Shown here: one piece after another, positions 9,300 through 21,005 of the stretch
Layout: each line of letters begins with the position of its first letter
Numbering within the stretch: the first letter of the stretch is position 1
NCBI GenBank assembly: GCA_033961575.1
Contig: CM066740.1
Location: forward strand, 89,945,117 to 90,009,116
Direction of reading: 5' to 3'
Length of the DNA: 64,000 nt
Origin: Aselliscus stoliczkanus
Lineage: Eukaryota > Chordata > Mammalia > Chiroptera > Hipposideridae
Translations under genes and position numbers: made by a program
Notes under the pieces: model-generated
Seen by the model: only the letters and a program-made list of their open reading frames with translations
What the model was told of the DNA's origin: nothing
Databases searched by the model: none

Positions 9300-10065
9300 C
9301 TCTCCTGAGCTCAAGACTCCACTGGTCATCTCCAGTTTGACTTGCTGTGGACAATCCAAACTCATCCGTCTAAAACAGCTCCTTCCACTCTGTCACCTTA
9401 GCGTCCTTTGAGGTCACCCCACTTGTCTCCACCTCCATGATGGCTCCTTAGTGAAGACTTCTGCCATCTCCTGCTTGGTGGCTGGGTCAGCTGCAGTTCC
9501 TCCTGTCTCGCCCTTTTCTAGTCTATTCGCTAGCCTGGAGCCAGTGACCTTTGGAAAACAGACTTGGTCTTGTTACTCCTGTGTGGAGCCATTCAGTGGC
9601 TCTCGGGAGCCTCAGGCATGTGGGGCTAACTCGGCAGCTCAGAGCAGGGCCCTGAGCAGTTTATTTCTTCACCTTCTCTTGCCAATTCCCTCTGTGTCCC
9701 CTAGGGCAGAGCCTTAAGCATTGTTCCTGCTCACTGCGCTGAGGTATTTGAATATTTTGGCCTCCTCCCTTCTTCCCCTGCCCCTTGCTGGTTCCTACTC
9801 ACGCTTCAAGAAGGCGCATTACAAAGACGGCTCAGTCTTCACCAGGCAGCCCTAACTGAGTCTCAACCTCTTGTCGCTCCTTACCTGGTTAATTGCTTCT
9901 CTTACCCACACACTTCCATGAGGCACTTAGCAGATTTGGGGGTTTCTTTTCTGTCTCCCCTAAGTCCCATTAACTCTTTGAAGGGGAAGAATGGCTCTGT
10001 TTGGTCAACCTAGTGTTACCTGTGCCTGCCACATAGAAGACATTCAAAAAATATTTGAGTGAAAT
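9300..10065 (+). repeat. L2 LINE fragment
   Basis: Follows the L2 ORF2 3' pattern: a TCTTGTTACTCCTGTGTGG-like stretch, CCATTCAGTGGCTC, and the end TGTGCCTGCCACATAGAAGA followed by TCAAAAAATATTTGAGTGAA. Old and degenerate. Confidence 0.82.
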
Positions 10066-11697
10066 GTACTGTTTGTTATTAGCAAATCAATGAAAAACAT
10101 GGTGGGTAAACTGTTGATTGAAGAGCATAAATGGGTTCAGAGATGGTTTCATTCCATGTATTCATGCTTTTCCTGGACCTCATTCCTACTTGGAAATGAT
10201 TATACCCACTTTCCATTGAGCATTGGACCTGACATGATGAAGAAAAAAGAAAGTGACTGTGCTAAGAAATCCCGGCAGCCAACATTTTTATTGTAACAGA
10301 CCCCTCGAGACCAGGAGGTTGCTGACACTCTGCTTTGAATACTGGCAGGGAGTTTTGCTAGAGTAGCTGTTGCTGCCGCCCTACATGTTTAGCTTCTGTT
10401 AAGTGACATCAATTGATCTTTGAAAGTGATGTCAAAATTTGATAAAAACTCAAAAATATAAGATATTTAACACCATAACCATTAATTCTTCTGATCAGTT
10501 TTAATCAGTATGCTTGGGGAAAAGATTGTGTTCATTTTGATAACTTTTCTAAATAACAATTTCAGATGCTTTAAATAAAGTTAGTTCCTTCCTAACTTTT
10601 TTTTTTAAATGATTTCCTTTAAAGAGCATTTATTCCACAGTAGCTTTTCAGAGTGTGGCAACCAATTTTTACAGTTCAACAAGCCAGCTGAAAACCCGTT
10701 TCAGAGGAAGTGTTAAATAGGGGACAAAGAAAACAGACTAAACCAAAACAGTCCTTTTTTGTCTAGGTTCTTTCTGTTAAATTATCTTCCAACTTCCAAA
10801 AAAGCAGACAATGTAAAGATTTTGAAGACAGTCAGTCAGCATATGTTTAATATCTGCCATGTGCCAAGAACCATGGTAGGTGGGTCAATAAATCCACTGT
10901 GACTAGAAATTTACATCAAAGGTATGAAGTAGGAACCCTACATATACCTAGGGTTAGTTTGTTACCCTTTAAATTCTGGTTTTATGGAGCTTCCTAGTCA
11001 GGGTTTGAAATAGGTATTTCTCTTGCCTTTCACAAGTTAATCAAACTTAGTTTTTTGCTAATCAAAGTATTATATTATTAGGTTTGTGTTTAACATGACT
11101 TACTGGGAGTTAAATACACTCTTTTATGTGGACAACTGTTACTGTCCCATAATACTTGGCAAATAAAAAAGTATTGCTCAATAAGGTTATTTCAGTTCTT
11201 AATGCGTCAAGCCGTAAACCGTGAAATGTGTTATATTTCTATGATAAAGCAACACAAAAGTGATGTAAAGTCACAAAGAAGTCTTTCTTCACTGTCCTCT
11301 ACCTTTTCCCCTACATCTGGCCTACTCATTAACCCTTCCCAGAACAGACCCATTTTTTCAGCACTTTTTATCCCTTTATTTCTGGAAACTCTGGTCAGAA
11401 ATTGGTGAAAAGTTACAGAAATGATTCAGGCAGGCGACTTCCATTTTTGTTCTGTTTTTGTTCTACATAGAGCAATCAAAAGGAAGTACAACAGTCAAGG
11501 TGAAATTAAAGGGACCCACTGACCCTTCCGTGGCATCTGCTGCCCTTCGCTCTGGCGAATTCTGTGATCTTTATTCACTATCTATGGTGTCATGTGGCTA
11601 ATCAGACTGGATTAGGATGAACACAGAGCCAACTCAATGCAGATGTAGGACCTGAGTACCTCAAAATGTAAATCTTTTAAGAAAGATTGTTAGTGCC
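10066..11697. other. PRKAG2: Intronic sequence, mostly unrecognised
   Basis: AT-rich intron. A weak MIR-like stretch at about 10835-10905 (TATGTTTAATATCTGCCATG, TGCCAAGAACCATGG) is the only repeat I can suggest. No exon seen. Confidence 0.5.
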
Positions 11698-13420
11698 TCT
11701 TCTTTTTGTGATACAATTTACCTACAACACACTGTATCCATTTCAAGTGTACAATTTGATGAGTCAACATGCAATCACCACTACAATCAAGATACAAAAG
11801 CAATTTTATCACCCCAACAGTTTCCTTGTGTTCTTTTAGGGTTCATCCCTCCTTTCCTCCATGGTCTCAGGCAACCAGTGACCTATTTTTTGTTCCTATA
11901 GATATTTTCTAGAATTTTAAATACATGGCATCATACAGTGTATACTCTTTTGCGCCTGGACTGTTTCACTTAGCGTAATGATTCTGAAATCCATTCATAT
12001 CGCTGAGGATAACAGCAGTTTTTCATTTTTGCTGCTGAGTAGTATTCCATTGCATGGATGTGCCATCTGTTATCTAAGCATTCACCTGTTGATGGACATT
12101 TGGGATGTTTCCAACTTTGGCCATTGTGCAGAAAGCTGCCATAAACCTACACGGTCAGTTCTTTGGATGGACACGTCTTCATTTCTCTGGGATAAATACC
12201 AAAGATAAGATGACGGGGTCATAGGGTAGGTCTATATTTAACATGAGAAACAGCCAGTTTTGTGTACTACCTGTACCGTTTACATTTCAACCAGCAACAT
12301 GGGAGAGCTCCAGTTTGCATATCCTCCTAAAACTTAGTATGGTCTCCTTTTTTTTTTTATTAGTTATTGCAGAGGGTGTATACTGGTTTCTCATTGGTTT
12401 TAATTTGCATTTCCTTGAGGATGAATGATATCATTGTATGTGTTTACTGGCCATTCTTTGCTGAAGGTCGTGTATAAATTTTTAGCTCATTTTTTGACTG
12501 GATTTCTTTTGTTCTTATTGAGTTGCATGAAACTCAATGTTTCCTTCTATAAGTTTTACATTCTGACTTTCACATTTAGGTCTATGATCTATTTTGGTAT
12601 AATTTTTTATTATGATGTATGGCGAGGACTGAGGTTCGTTTTTTTCCATACTGATATCCAGTTATTCCACCTTGCTTGTTAAAAAGACTTTGCTGTCCCC
12701 ATTGAATTGCCTTTGCACTTTTATCTACAGTCAATTGACATATATGTGTTCATTGATCTCTGTCTCTCATCATGACCACCCTATCTTGATTATTATAACT
12801 CCATAGTAAGTCTTGAAATCAGACAATGAACATTCTCTAACTTTGTTCTTTATTTTAAAAAATTGCTTGGGTTCCTCTAAGTCTTTTCCATGCACTTTAG
12901 AATTTTAAAACACCCTCTTGGAATTTTGGTGGTGATTGCATTTAATCTGTAGATCCACTTGGGAAGAATCCACATCTTAACAATATCGAGTCTTCTAATT
13001 CATGGCCACGTTACATTTTTTCATTGTGTCTTTGATTTCTCTCACCAATCTTTTGTAATTTTCAGTGTAGAGATGTTACATATTTTTTGTTAAATTTCTT
13101 CCTGAGATCTCATGCTTTTTGATGCTTTTGTAAATGAAACTGTTTTTAAATTTCCATTTCACAATTGTTTGCTGCTAGCATATAAAGATGCAACTGATTT
13201 TTGCATATGAGCTTTGGATCCTGTGACCTTGATAAATTTGCTTGTAAGTTCCAATGGCTGTTTTGTTGCCTACTTAGGGTTTTCTACATAAGTAATCATG
13301 ACATCTAGTGCCTCTTACCTTTACTTCTTTACTTTATAGTTCTTGGATACTGTATAATTTTACCAATACTTATGTGTTTAGACTATTATGCATACTCTTG
13401 TTCTTCTCTAAATGTATTAT
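11698..13420 (-). mobile_element. 5'-truncated L1 with 3' UTR and ORF2 end, minus strand
   Basis: Read on the plus strand it is the antisense of an old L1: TACATGGCATCATACAGTGT, TGAGTAGTATTCCATTGCAT, GTTGATGGACATTTGGGATG, then ORF2 antisense such as GATTGCATTTAATCTGTAGA and CCACATCTTAACAATATCGA. The 3' end is near 11698 and the truncation is near 13420. Frames are broken throughout. Confidence 0.9.
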
Positions 13421-14360
13421 ATTTCTGCATATGTAACACTATAAACAATAACGAAGTAGTTTAAGTTAAAAAAAAACACAACTATAGCAACTGCATAGTG
13501 CATAGTGCAAAGCAAAAGAATACTCTGGGAGGCGGGCTTCCTCCCAGATAGACTGAGGCAGATTTTGAAGGAATCAAGGAAAGGAGGGTGTTTCAGATGA
13601 CCACTAGGGCAGAGGAAAAGCTGACGCAAAGACATCTGCAGGACACAGCAGGCAAATGGCCTTTATCTGAGAGAGGGGTGTTCTTGTGGAGAAGTTAAGG
13701 GAAGGCTGGTGGAGACCACTGGGGGCTAAAGGAATGGAGTTAGATTTCATATTGTGGGATAGAAGAAGTGAATGTAAATTTCCTCAAACTGTTTCTGGCA
13801 ATATAAAAATATTTTAATATCTGTGTCGAGTGGAAATGGGGATGGAGATGGGAGAGGCTGGAATCAGGGAGAACATTTAAGATGTCTTTACAATGAATGT
13901 AAAATGTAAGCGAGGAAGTCGGAGAAGTAACGCAGAGAGAAAAACAGTTTGGACTTGGTATTTTGGTGGATTAGGAAATGAATAGAAAAGAAACTAGAGT
14001 AATAATTAGAAAGAGAGGCATCAAAAGAAGTCCTTAAATGCAGCCATGAAGTCTTTATGGGAGCAACAGAAAGCCAATAAAGGAAAGTTGACAGGACCAC
14101 AAAAGCTGCACAGTGTGGCTGTAAATATCAATCAAAAGCTTCTTGAAATTATATGCTTATGGATCAAAGGCTTTTGCTAACACCTTTCTATTGCATAGGC
14201 TTCAATGACCGTGGCTGAGTCTTAGCATTCTACACTGTTTTATAATTCTCCCCAAAAGAACTCAACTTGAAAATGAAGGTTAGATGAACACTGTTTCCCT
14301 ATAGTGGTCCTAAATAGTGGTTCAAGTTTGCTTGTTTGTGTTTTAAAACAATCAATTATA
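13421..14360. other. PRKAG2: Intronic sequence, unrecognised
   Basis: Purine-rich stretch around 13500-13900 of a kind seen in old LTR or DNA elements, but I cannot name one. No exon. Confidence 0.4.
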
Positions 14361-14370
14361 AGACTGTTTT

Positions 14371-14824
14371 AGGGGGCCGGCCGAGTGGCGCATTGGTTAA
14401 GCGCTGGTTTTGGGATGCCAGCGGCCCCGGTTCGGATCCCACATGAGGGCCAGTGACACTGCCCTCTACAGCTAACAACAGCTCCACCTGGAGCTGGGCT
14501 GTGCGAGCCCCGGTGATGGTGTGGGCTGCAGCCCCTGCTGCAGTGGGCTGCCATAGGCTACAGTGAGCGGCCTGCAGCCAGCGTGAGCGGCTGGCAGCCA
14601 GCGTGAGCTGCCAATAGCCGCGGTGAGCGACATCCAGAGGCCAGCGACCGATCTGCCTCATCCGGGAAGAGCGCAATGACGATACCAACAGTGAAGCAAC
14701 ATCTTCCGCAACTAAACTGAAGAACAAAAAGACAGCAACTTGTCTGTTCCCCTTCCCCGATTTCCCAACGCTGTTCCCCTCCGCCAATTCCCCAATAAAA
14801 TCTTTAAAAAAAAAAAAAAAAAAA
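14371..14824 (+). mobile_element. Long T+ SINE, first of a tandem pair
   Basis: Complete copy from GGGGCCGGCCGAGTGGCGCA to CCCCAATAAAATCTTTAAAA with a long A tail. Target duplication AGACTGTTTTAG at 14361-14372 and 14825-14836. Confidence 0.93.
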
Positions 14825-14835
14825 AGACTGTTTTA

Positions 14836-15270
14836 GGGCCAGCCGAGTGGCACATTGGTTGGGAGCTGGCTTGGGACGCCAGCGGCCCTGGTTCGGATCC
14901 CACATATGAGGGCCAGTGACACTGCCTTCTACAGCTAAGATGGTGAAAACAGCTCCACCTGGAGCTGGCCTGCTGAGAGTCCCCAGGATGGCACAGCTGC
15001 AGCCCCTGCTGCAGTGGGCTGCATAGGCTACAGTGAGTGGCCAGCAGCCAGCGTGAGCAGCCAGTGTGAACTGCCAAGAGCCGCTGTGAGCAGCCGTCCA
15101 GAGGCTGACGATCGATCTGCCTCACCCGAGAAGGGCACAATGACAATGCCAGCATGGACCAGTGAGTCTGGGCTGAGAAGCAGAGGGACGGTGACTTGTC
15201 TGTTCCCCTTCCCAGGTTCCCCAACGCTATTCCCCTCCCCCAATTCCCCAATAAAATCTTTTTAGAAAAA
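14836..15270 (+). mobile_element. Long T+ SINE, second of a tandem pair at the same target
   Basis: Starts GGGCCAGCCGAGTGGCACAT directly after the AGACTGTTTTA repeat that ends the first SINE. It ends AATAAAATCTTTTTAGAAAA and is followed by TACTGTTTTG, a third copy of the target. It is diverged from the first copy, so the two are separate insertions, not one duplication. Confidence 0.9.
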
Positions 15271-15280
15271 TACTGTTTTG

Positions 15281-16650
15281 TAAAGCTCTACGATCCCCAG
15301 CAACTCAGGGCCTTTCCTCTCCCCACCCTCCCCAGCCGATCAGCTCCTTGTCAGAGGAGTGCGGTGTCTGCTTTCAGGCTGATGGCTCTTCACAAATGAG
15401 GTGACTCAGGCTCAGGAGTGGCCCAGAGAACAGGAGGGCATAAACACGACTGAAACCGAGAGGGGACTTGGTCGTGGTGCAGAATTTTAGGTTTTAGAAG
15501 CCAAACAATTATCTAGAGGCGAATGAAAAGGAATCCACTGCAGGATCTGCAGCACGAAGAGGCAGACAGTATCATTTTTCTCCCAAACCTTTACTGTCCT
15601 CTGGCTGGTATCTGAGAAAGCGCCAGAAACAGAAAACTGACACAAATATGGGGGGAGGAGGAAGGTCAGAGAAGCTCGGGATATGGTATCGCCGTTGCTG
15701 AATTCACTCTTAAAAATGAAATTATTCCCAAATTTAACCTGAGGAGAGTTGTCCACATTTCAGGGATTAGTTGGGAAATACGTGCTCAGGTCATTTCATT
15801 TTTCTTCTGCTGTGCTGTTTCCTTGGGCAATTTCATCAGTGAATAAACTGTGACAACTGAAAACTCAGTCTCAATCTGACATCTCAGCAGCACTATATTG
15901 TTGTGGTGAAGTTTAAAACATTTTAAGCACACATGGCTTATCACAGCCATAGGGAAATAGAAATGTGTTGTCTGAGGAATCAAGAAAAACTGGGAATAAC
16001 TAAACGTTTACAAAGGATGACAATACAAACTATGCTTCCTGACAATGAGAAAGACCACCATTTATTTCATATGCACGTAGCTGAGTCCAACGATATATTT
16101 CGCTCAGTATAGATCTTTGCAGGATAGGATCCATTTATATGGTCTGAGTATAGAGGTCAATGTCTTCAACGGTACGTGTGAATAAAGTCAACATTTGTCT
16201 TTTATTGTTCCCTGATGGGGAGGTGACTCGATTGCACTGGATCAGTACTCTGTTCAAGTAACATCATAGAATTCAAAAGCCACGCATGGGTAAAAATCTC
16301 AAAAGGGTGTCATCAGCTGTTACTTCTTTTCAATAAGATTTCGAAGACTAATCTCAAGGTCAAAACATGTGACCGGAGCACAGAAAAAATGAAGAAAGCA
16401 AATAGTGCCCTGGAAATAAGGGGTGTTCTGACGTCAGAGCTCAGGCCCTTCTCTCCTCGACAGTCCTGGTTCTAAGTCTGGCTCTGACTCGTGCTGGCTG
16501 TGTGCTCAGCATGTCAGCCTCCAAGCCTTGTGCCTGGGTGTGCTGGGTGCCTGGCACCTTCCTCTGTTCAGGCCAGGTGCCCATAAACGATAGCTGCTAT
16601 TAGTGTGGGGGTTGCTGCTGGGCAAAATGAAAAGAATCTGAGTTCCAAAG
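15281..16650. other. PRKAG2: Intronic sequence, unrecognised
   Basis: No exon or confident repeat. Ordinary unique intron. Confidence 0.5.
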
Positions 16651-16850
16651 GTAGGTCTCCATTTGAACAAGGTCTCCACCATTGACTAGTCATGAAGCCT
16701 CAAGCAGATGACTTAATTTTTCTACACCATGATTCTTACTTGATCTGCAAAATGGAGATAACAGTATCTCATGTGCAGCGCAGGCATGAGAATTAATTGA
16801 AACTGTGTATGCCTGGCAAGTAATAGGCATCAACAAGTGGGTCTTAACTG
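16651..16850 (+). repeat. MIR SINE
   Basis: CTCAAGCAGATGACTTAATT, CTGCAAAATGGAGATAACAG, GAATTAATTGAAACTGTGTA and a TGGCAAGTAATAGGCA end follow the MIR consensus order. Confidence 0.85.
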
Positions 16851-18439
16851 AGTCCCTAATTTCATCCTCTGCAAACCAGGCAGGATGGACTGGATCATGT
16901 TGTGAAGATAGGAAGTCAAAGAACCTGCATGTGCTATAAGAAGGCAGGTATGCTGAATGCTTGATTATATTTGTAAAGAAAGAATAAGAAACTATATTCT
17001 ACTCAAAGAATGGTAGGTGCAGTTGTCCCACAGATCTCAGAGTGTCTATTGCCCTATGCATTCTCCAAATCCATTGAAGATCATTTCAAGACAGAAAATG
17101 ACATTCCCATAAATTATCTGCCACTGAACGTGCCTGATCTGATTCTGCACAGGGCTGAGACATGCGGAAACACTATATAACAGGATTATCCCAAACACAT
17201 GGTAGAGGGTCATGTTATAACATGACTGTAACTAACCTACAGCTGGTATCGCTAAGCCTCTGGAACAGCATGTTCAAATCATCCCATCAAGGTTATTTCT
17301 GATGTGGATAAATAAGGACTGGATCCATGAAAACCTAAGGCACAAGTTAAATGCAGTCTATTTCCTTGTGGGAAATAGGCTTTTTCTTTAATTGCCCATG
17401 TGTAAGATTGGATGATTGGGCAGGCAGAGTGAAAACATACACCCATCTAAGGACACATGTCCTGGGAGCAAGAAGGATCACAGGTTCTTGAGCCACCAAG
17501 ACCAGGCCTTTATCCTGAAGAAAATTTCTTTGATTGTTTCAGCATGGAGCGCTAGATACAGTCTCTTGGGGGGCATACCAAGAAAAATTCTAAATGAATT
17601 AAGTATGGATTTTCCACTAGCTGTATTCGAATACATCAAACAGAGCTAATGGAAAGTAATTTCTGCCATCTATTTTTACATTCTGGAAAAGAATAAACCA
17701 TACTGATAGTACATCCCAATTTCGTATCATTAAATATGGGTGGCGAACATATAAATAGGTATTCGGGGATCCCCCAAACCCATCTTTAATTGCCAGACAT
17801 CATAAAACTGAAAGGCCAGGTTCAAGTCCCGAGCAAGGACAGGTCCTATGAAGGGAAAACCCTTTTTTTTTTCCTGTTCACCCTCCTCCTCAAAGGGGCA
17901 GCTGAGTCTTGGGCAGGCAAAAAGCTTGAAAAACTGTAGGGCCTCCAGGTATGGAAGTCTTTTATACCCAGTTTCTTCAAAGAATTTCATCACTAATGAG
18001 TAAATCTATTGAATTTGCACTAACCATCAATATGGCCTCTATCTGATGGCTCGGGTATGTTATATCAGCCTTCCAGGCTCTATGTATCTGTCATTTACTG
18101 CATTATACCCAGCAGAGTGCTTTATAATTAAAATGGGACAAACTAATGGTTAATATGGTGTGACCATCAAATTTTATGAAAGCGAGACTTTAAAAAATGA
18201 CATTCTTTGAACAACCAAACTATGTACATTGAAGACAGGGGCCTGATTATAATATTAAGTGAAAAGCTAAGTTGCTAAGCAGTTTCACCATTGTCTACAT
18301 ATATTATAAGTCTATTTCTAGATCTGCGAATAAAGACATGACAGGCTAAAAAAAGCCACACCACAATTTAACTATCTCGAACAGGTAGACTTGCAGAAGA
18401 TTTTTTTTTCTTTATGCTTTTCTTTTTTATAATAAGAGG
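16851..18439. other. PRKAG2: Intronic sequence, unrecognised
   Basis: AT-rich intron with no repeat that I can name and no plausible exon. Confidence 0.5.
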
Positions 18440-18595
18440 ATTTTTTTAAAAAAAAATTTGAGGTACAAATACGCTTAACATAATGTACCTTCATAATCAT
18501 TTTAAGTGCGTAGTTCGGTAGTGTTAAATGCCTTCACATTGGTATGCAACCCATCTCCAGGACTTTTTCATCTTAGAAAACCGCTGTGTTTGGAA
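18440..18595 (-). repeat. L1M-type 3' UTR fragment (antisense)
   Basis: TTTGAGGTACAAATACGCTT, CATTTTAAGTGCGTAGTTC and CAACCCATCTCCAGGACTTT follow the order of the old L1 antisense 3' end. Confidence 0.75.
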
Positions 18596-19669
18596 GAGAT
18601 CGTCAAATACTTTTCCAAATTAAATTTAAAACTAAATGCAAGGAACGTAAATGGGAAGGCTTAATCAGACTAAACCAAGGTAACTGAGCAGCGTTACCAA
18701 TTTGCGAACGAACACATTACAAGCAATGGGGTTTTCATTTGCTTTTGATACACAGGGAAAAGGAAATCATTGGCAGAAACATAGGACTCATGGACATTTT
18801 CTCTGTGTACCTCCTCAGAACCACCTGCTTCAAAGTCTCTTTTTCTGAATAAAATAGATCTCTTCTTTCACCATGCTTACTCAGGACCCAAAATAACGAC
18901 GATTTAGGGTTCCATGCCAAGACTCAAAAATAGTGGGGGAAAAAAATCTGTCACCACACATAACCTCATGAAACAGGTTCCCCCAAAGCTCTGCTGGAGA
19001 ATCGGGGCGGTCACTCACAAACAGGTGATGTGCTCAGCTTCCAGGGAAACCCTAGACAAGGCTTGTTCTAAGCTTTTCCATCGGTCCAACAGCTCATTTC
19101 TACTGAGTCCTTAAGGGGACGCTAGTAAAGTTGGTGTTACGTTTTGTGTCACTGTTGTACCAATGACAATTAACGAGCTAAAGTTAATGCTTTTCTAAAT
19201 GCCATGAGTTAGGGGACAATCCTGATTCGGAGCTGAAGGAATTCCCATCTAAATGCAAATCAAGACAAGCCCGACTAGAATGCATGAGAAGGCTCAGTAA
19301 TTTTTCCACTATCTAATAATGTTCAGCACCCCCACCGCCAATGCATTTCCATACAACTGTATTGGTAAAGAACGGTTCCTTATTAAGATCAAACTATGCT
19401 TGTGTTCTCCCCTGCACTTGCCATTATATAGGCAAAGATGCTCAGAGCCTTGACTTCTTTGATTTAATACATGGTAAATCAAATGGACAAAGAGAATCAT
19501 TTTCCCAGCCTCTGCTTCTCCACTCCAGGCTGACCTACCCAGGCCCCTGATGTCTCTATTTGAGGTCCCAAAAGAATCAAAGAAAGTGTGCCCCAAAGGG
19601 AACTTGTCTTTCACCCCAGGTCTATTTCCCCTCCCTAAATTAATGATACTGATATCCATCCTTTCATGC
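18596..19669. other. PRKAG2: Intronic sequence, unrecognised
   Basis: No recognised exon or repeat. Confidence 0.5.
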
Positions 19670-19970
19670 CACAAACTGGAACCACCCTAGAGTCCTCTCC
19701 CCACTTGCCACATATCTGGGCATCACCAAGGCCATTTTATGTCTTATATGCTTCTCTAAGTAACCTCCCCTTTTGAATCCCCACTTCTGTGGCCCTAACT
19801 CAGTCCTTTGTCATCTATCACCAGATGAGTGTTTCTTTACTAGTCTCCTTGATCAGTCTTTCCCCCATACATTCCAACTGCTAGCCTGTCACTGCACTGA
19901 TCCCTCAATTACAAAGCAAGTCTGACAGACTCACTCCTCTACTCCGCTCATCTAATTGGTGTTCCTTCCT
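19670..19970 (+). repeat. L2 LINE fragment
   Basis: CTAGAGTCCTCTCC, TTTACTAGTCTCCTTGATCA and CACTGCACTGATCCCTCAAT resemble the L2 ORF2 3' region (GGAGTCATCC..., CTCCTAACTGGTCTCCC...). Degenerate. Confidence 0.6.
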
Positions 19971-20059
19971 CACTCAAGCGGGTTCAGGAGGGAGAGTAAG
20001 GGCCCTTCCACCTTAAACGTATGTTCCTCCAAATTTCCTCAATCAAAAGTAGATTGTAT

Positions 20060-20412
20060 CAGGGCCGGCCGAGTGGCTCAGTTGGTTAAGAGCTCGCTCA
20101 AGAGTGCGAGCTGACGAGATCGGGTGCGTTCAGGGTGGAAGGGAGTCAAAGGAATTGTAATAGATATGTATGATATTGGGGGGGGAGTGGGGTGGCGAAC
20201 TGGGGGAGGGAGGTTGTCACTTTGGGGGTTAAAGAGTATAACTATTGCATTGTGTTGTACACCTGAAACGAATAAAAAAAATAAAAAATTGAAAGTAAAA
20301 AAAAAAAAAGAGTGCGAGCTGAGCTCTGAGCAACAGCAGTTCGATGCCCAGCCCAAGCTGAGCTGCTGCTAAGCTGCCAATAGGTGGCAGGATGGCTCAG
20401 ATAAAAAAAAAT
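20060..20412 (+). mobile_element. Second-type SINE, interrupted by another retroposon
   Basis: The two halves (20060-20114 and 20308-20412) join to a tRNA-like head GAGTGGCTCAGTTGGTTAAG with a box B-like AGTTCGATGCC and a body ending CAGGATGGCTCAG plus A tail. Target duplication TAGATTGTAT at 20050-20059 and 20413-20422. The same family appears reversed at 34699-34843. Confidence 0.85.
20115..20307 (+). mobile_element. Short retroposon, probably L1 3' end, nested in the SINE
   Basis: Bounded by a perfect 15-bp duplication of SINE sequence, AAGAGTGCGAGCTGA, at 20100-20114 and 20308-20322. It ends ACACCTGAAACGAATAAAAA and a poly(A) tail. The ACACCTGAAAC near the end resembles L1 3' UTRs of laurasiatherian mammals, so a severely 5'-truncated L1 is the best guess. 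Confidence 0.8.
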
Positions 20413-20422
20413 TAGATTGTAT

Positions 20423-20860
20423 TATTTTATAATGCTCGGAGGGTGGGGATATTCTAACCCTCCAATCCTAACTTTACTGGACTATTGGCTGGTTTGCCGT
20501 TTTTCTGGCCAGTCTGATTCCTGGGCCTCGTGTGGGCAGAACTGATGACTGATTTCTCTTGTGCTGTCCCATGAGACCAGCTCTGCATCTTCAGTAGGAC
20601 AAAGCCCTGCTGCTCATCTCTTGCCTTTCTGGGGACTAGTCTCATTCTGCCACTTTGCATGGGATGTTTTATCAAGGAACGAGTGTGGCCATGTCTTAAT
20701 GAAACGTGAATTTCAAATGTAGATGGTGGGCCAGATTTGGCTCGTGGGTCAGAGTGTGCTAACCCCTGAATCGGGGATGTGAGCTAAGATGCTGGCTCAG
20801 TGTGACAGACAGGCTGACAAGCTCGGCCTTCTCCAGAGGTGGTTGGAAATCATGCCAAAA
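20423..20860. other. PRKAG2: Intronic sequence with a possible hAT fragment
   Basis: At 20715-20768, GGTGGGCCAGATTTGGCTCG ... GTGCTAACCCCTG resembles the terminal part of a common hAT-type fossil element. The rest is unrecognised. Confidence 0.4.
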
Positions 20861-21005
20861 ACATGGACTGGGAGCCCAATTGCCTTGGTTCAAATCTTGA
20901 GTTGAGTGTTGGTAGCTATAGAGCTTTTGGATAATTTTACACAGGTTATATCATTTGATCCCCACCCCAATCCTGTGAGGTGAGCGCTATCTCCCACAGC
21001 AGAGG
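20861..21005 (+). repeat. MIR SINE (degenerate)
   Basis: Includes a TGGTTCAAATCTTGAG stretch and ATCCTGTGAGGTGAGCGCTA, typical MIR landmarks but eroded. Confidence 0.6.

Noticed and set aside
11698..13420. Short frames as possible remaining L1 proteins
   Set aside because: The L1 is truncated and full of stops; no frame covers a domain.
20060..20412. tRNA gene-like box A and B sequences in SINE heads
   Set aside because: They are SINE heads with A tails and target duplications; the cloverleaf is degenerate.
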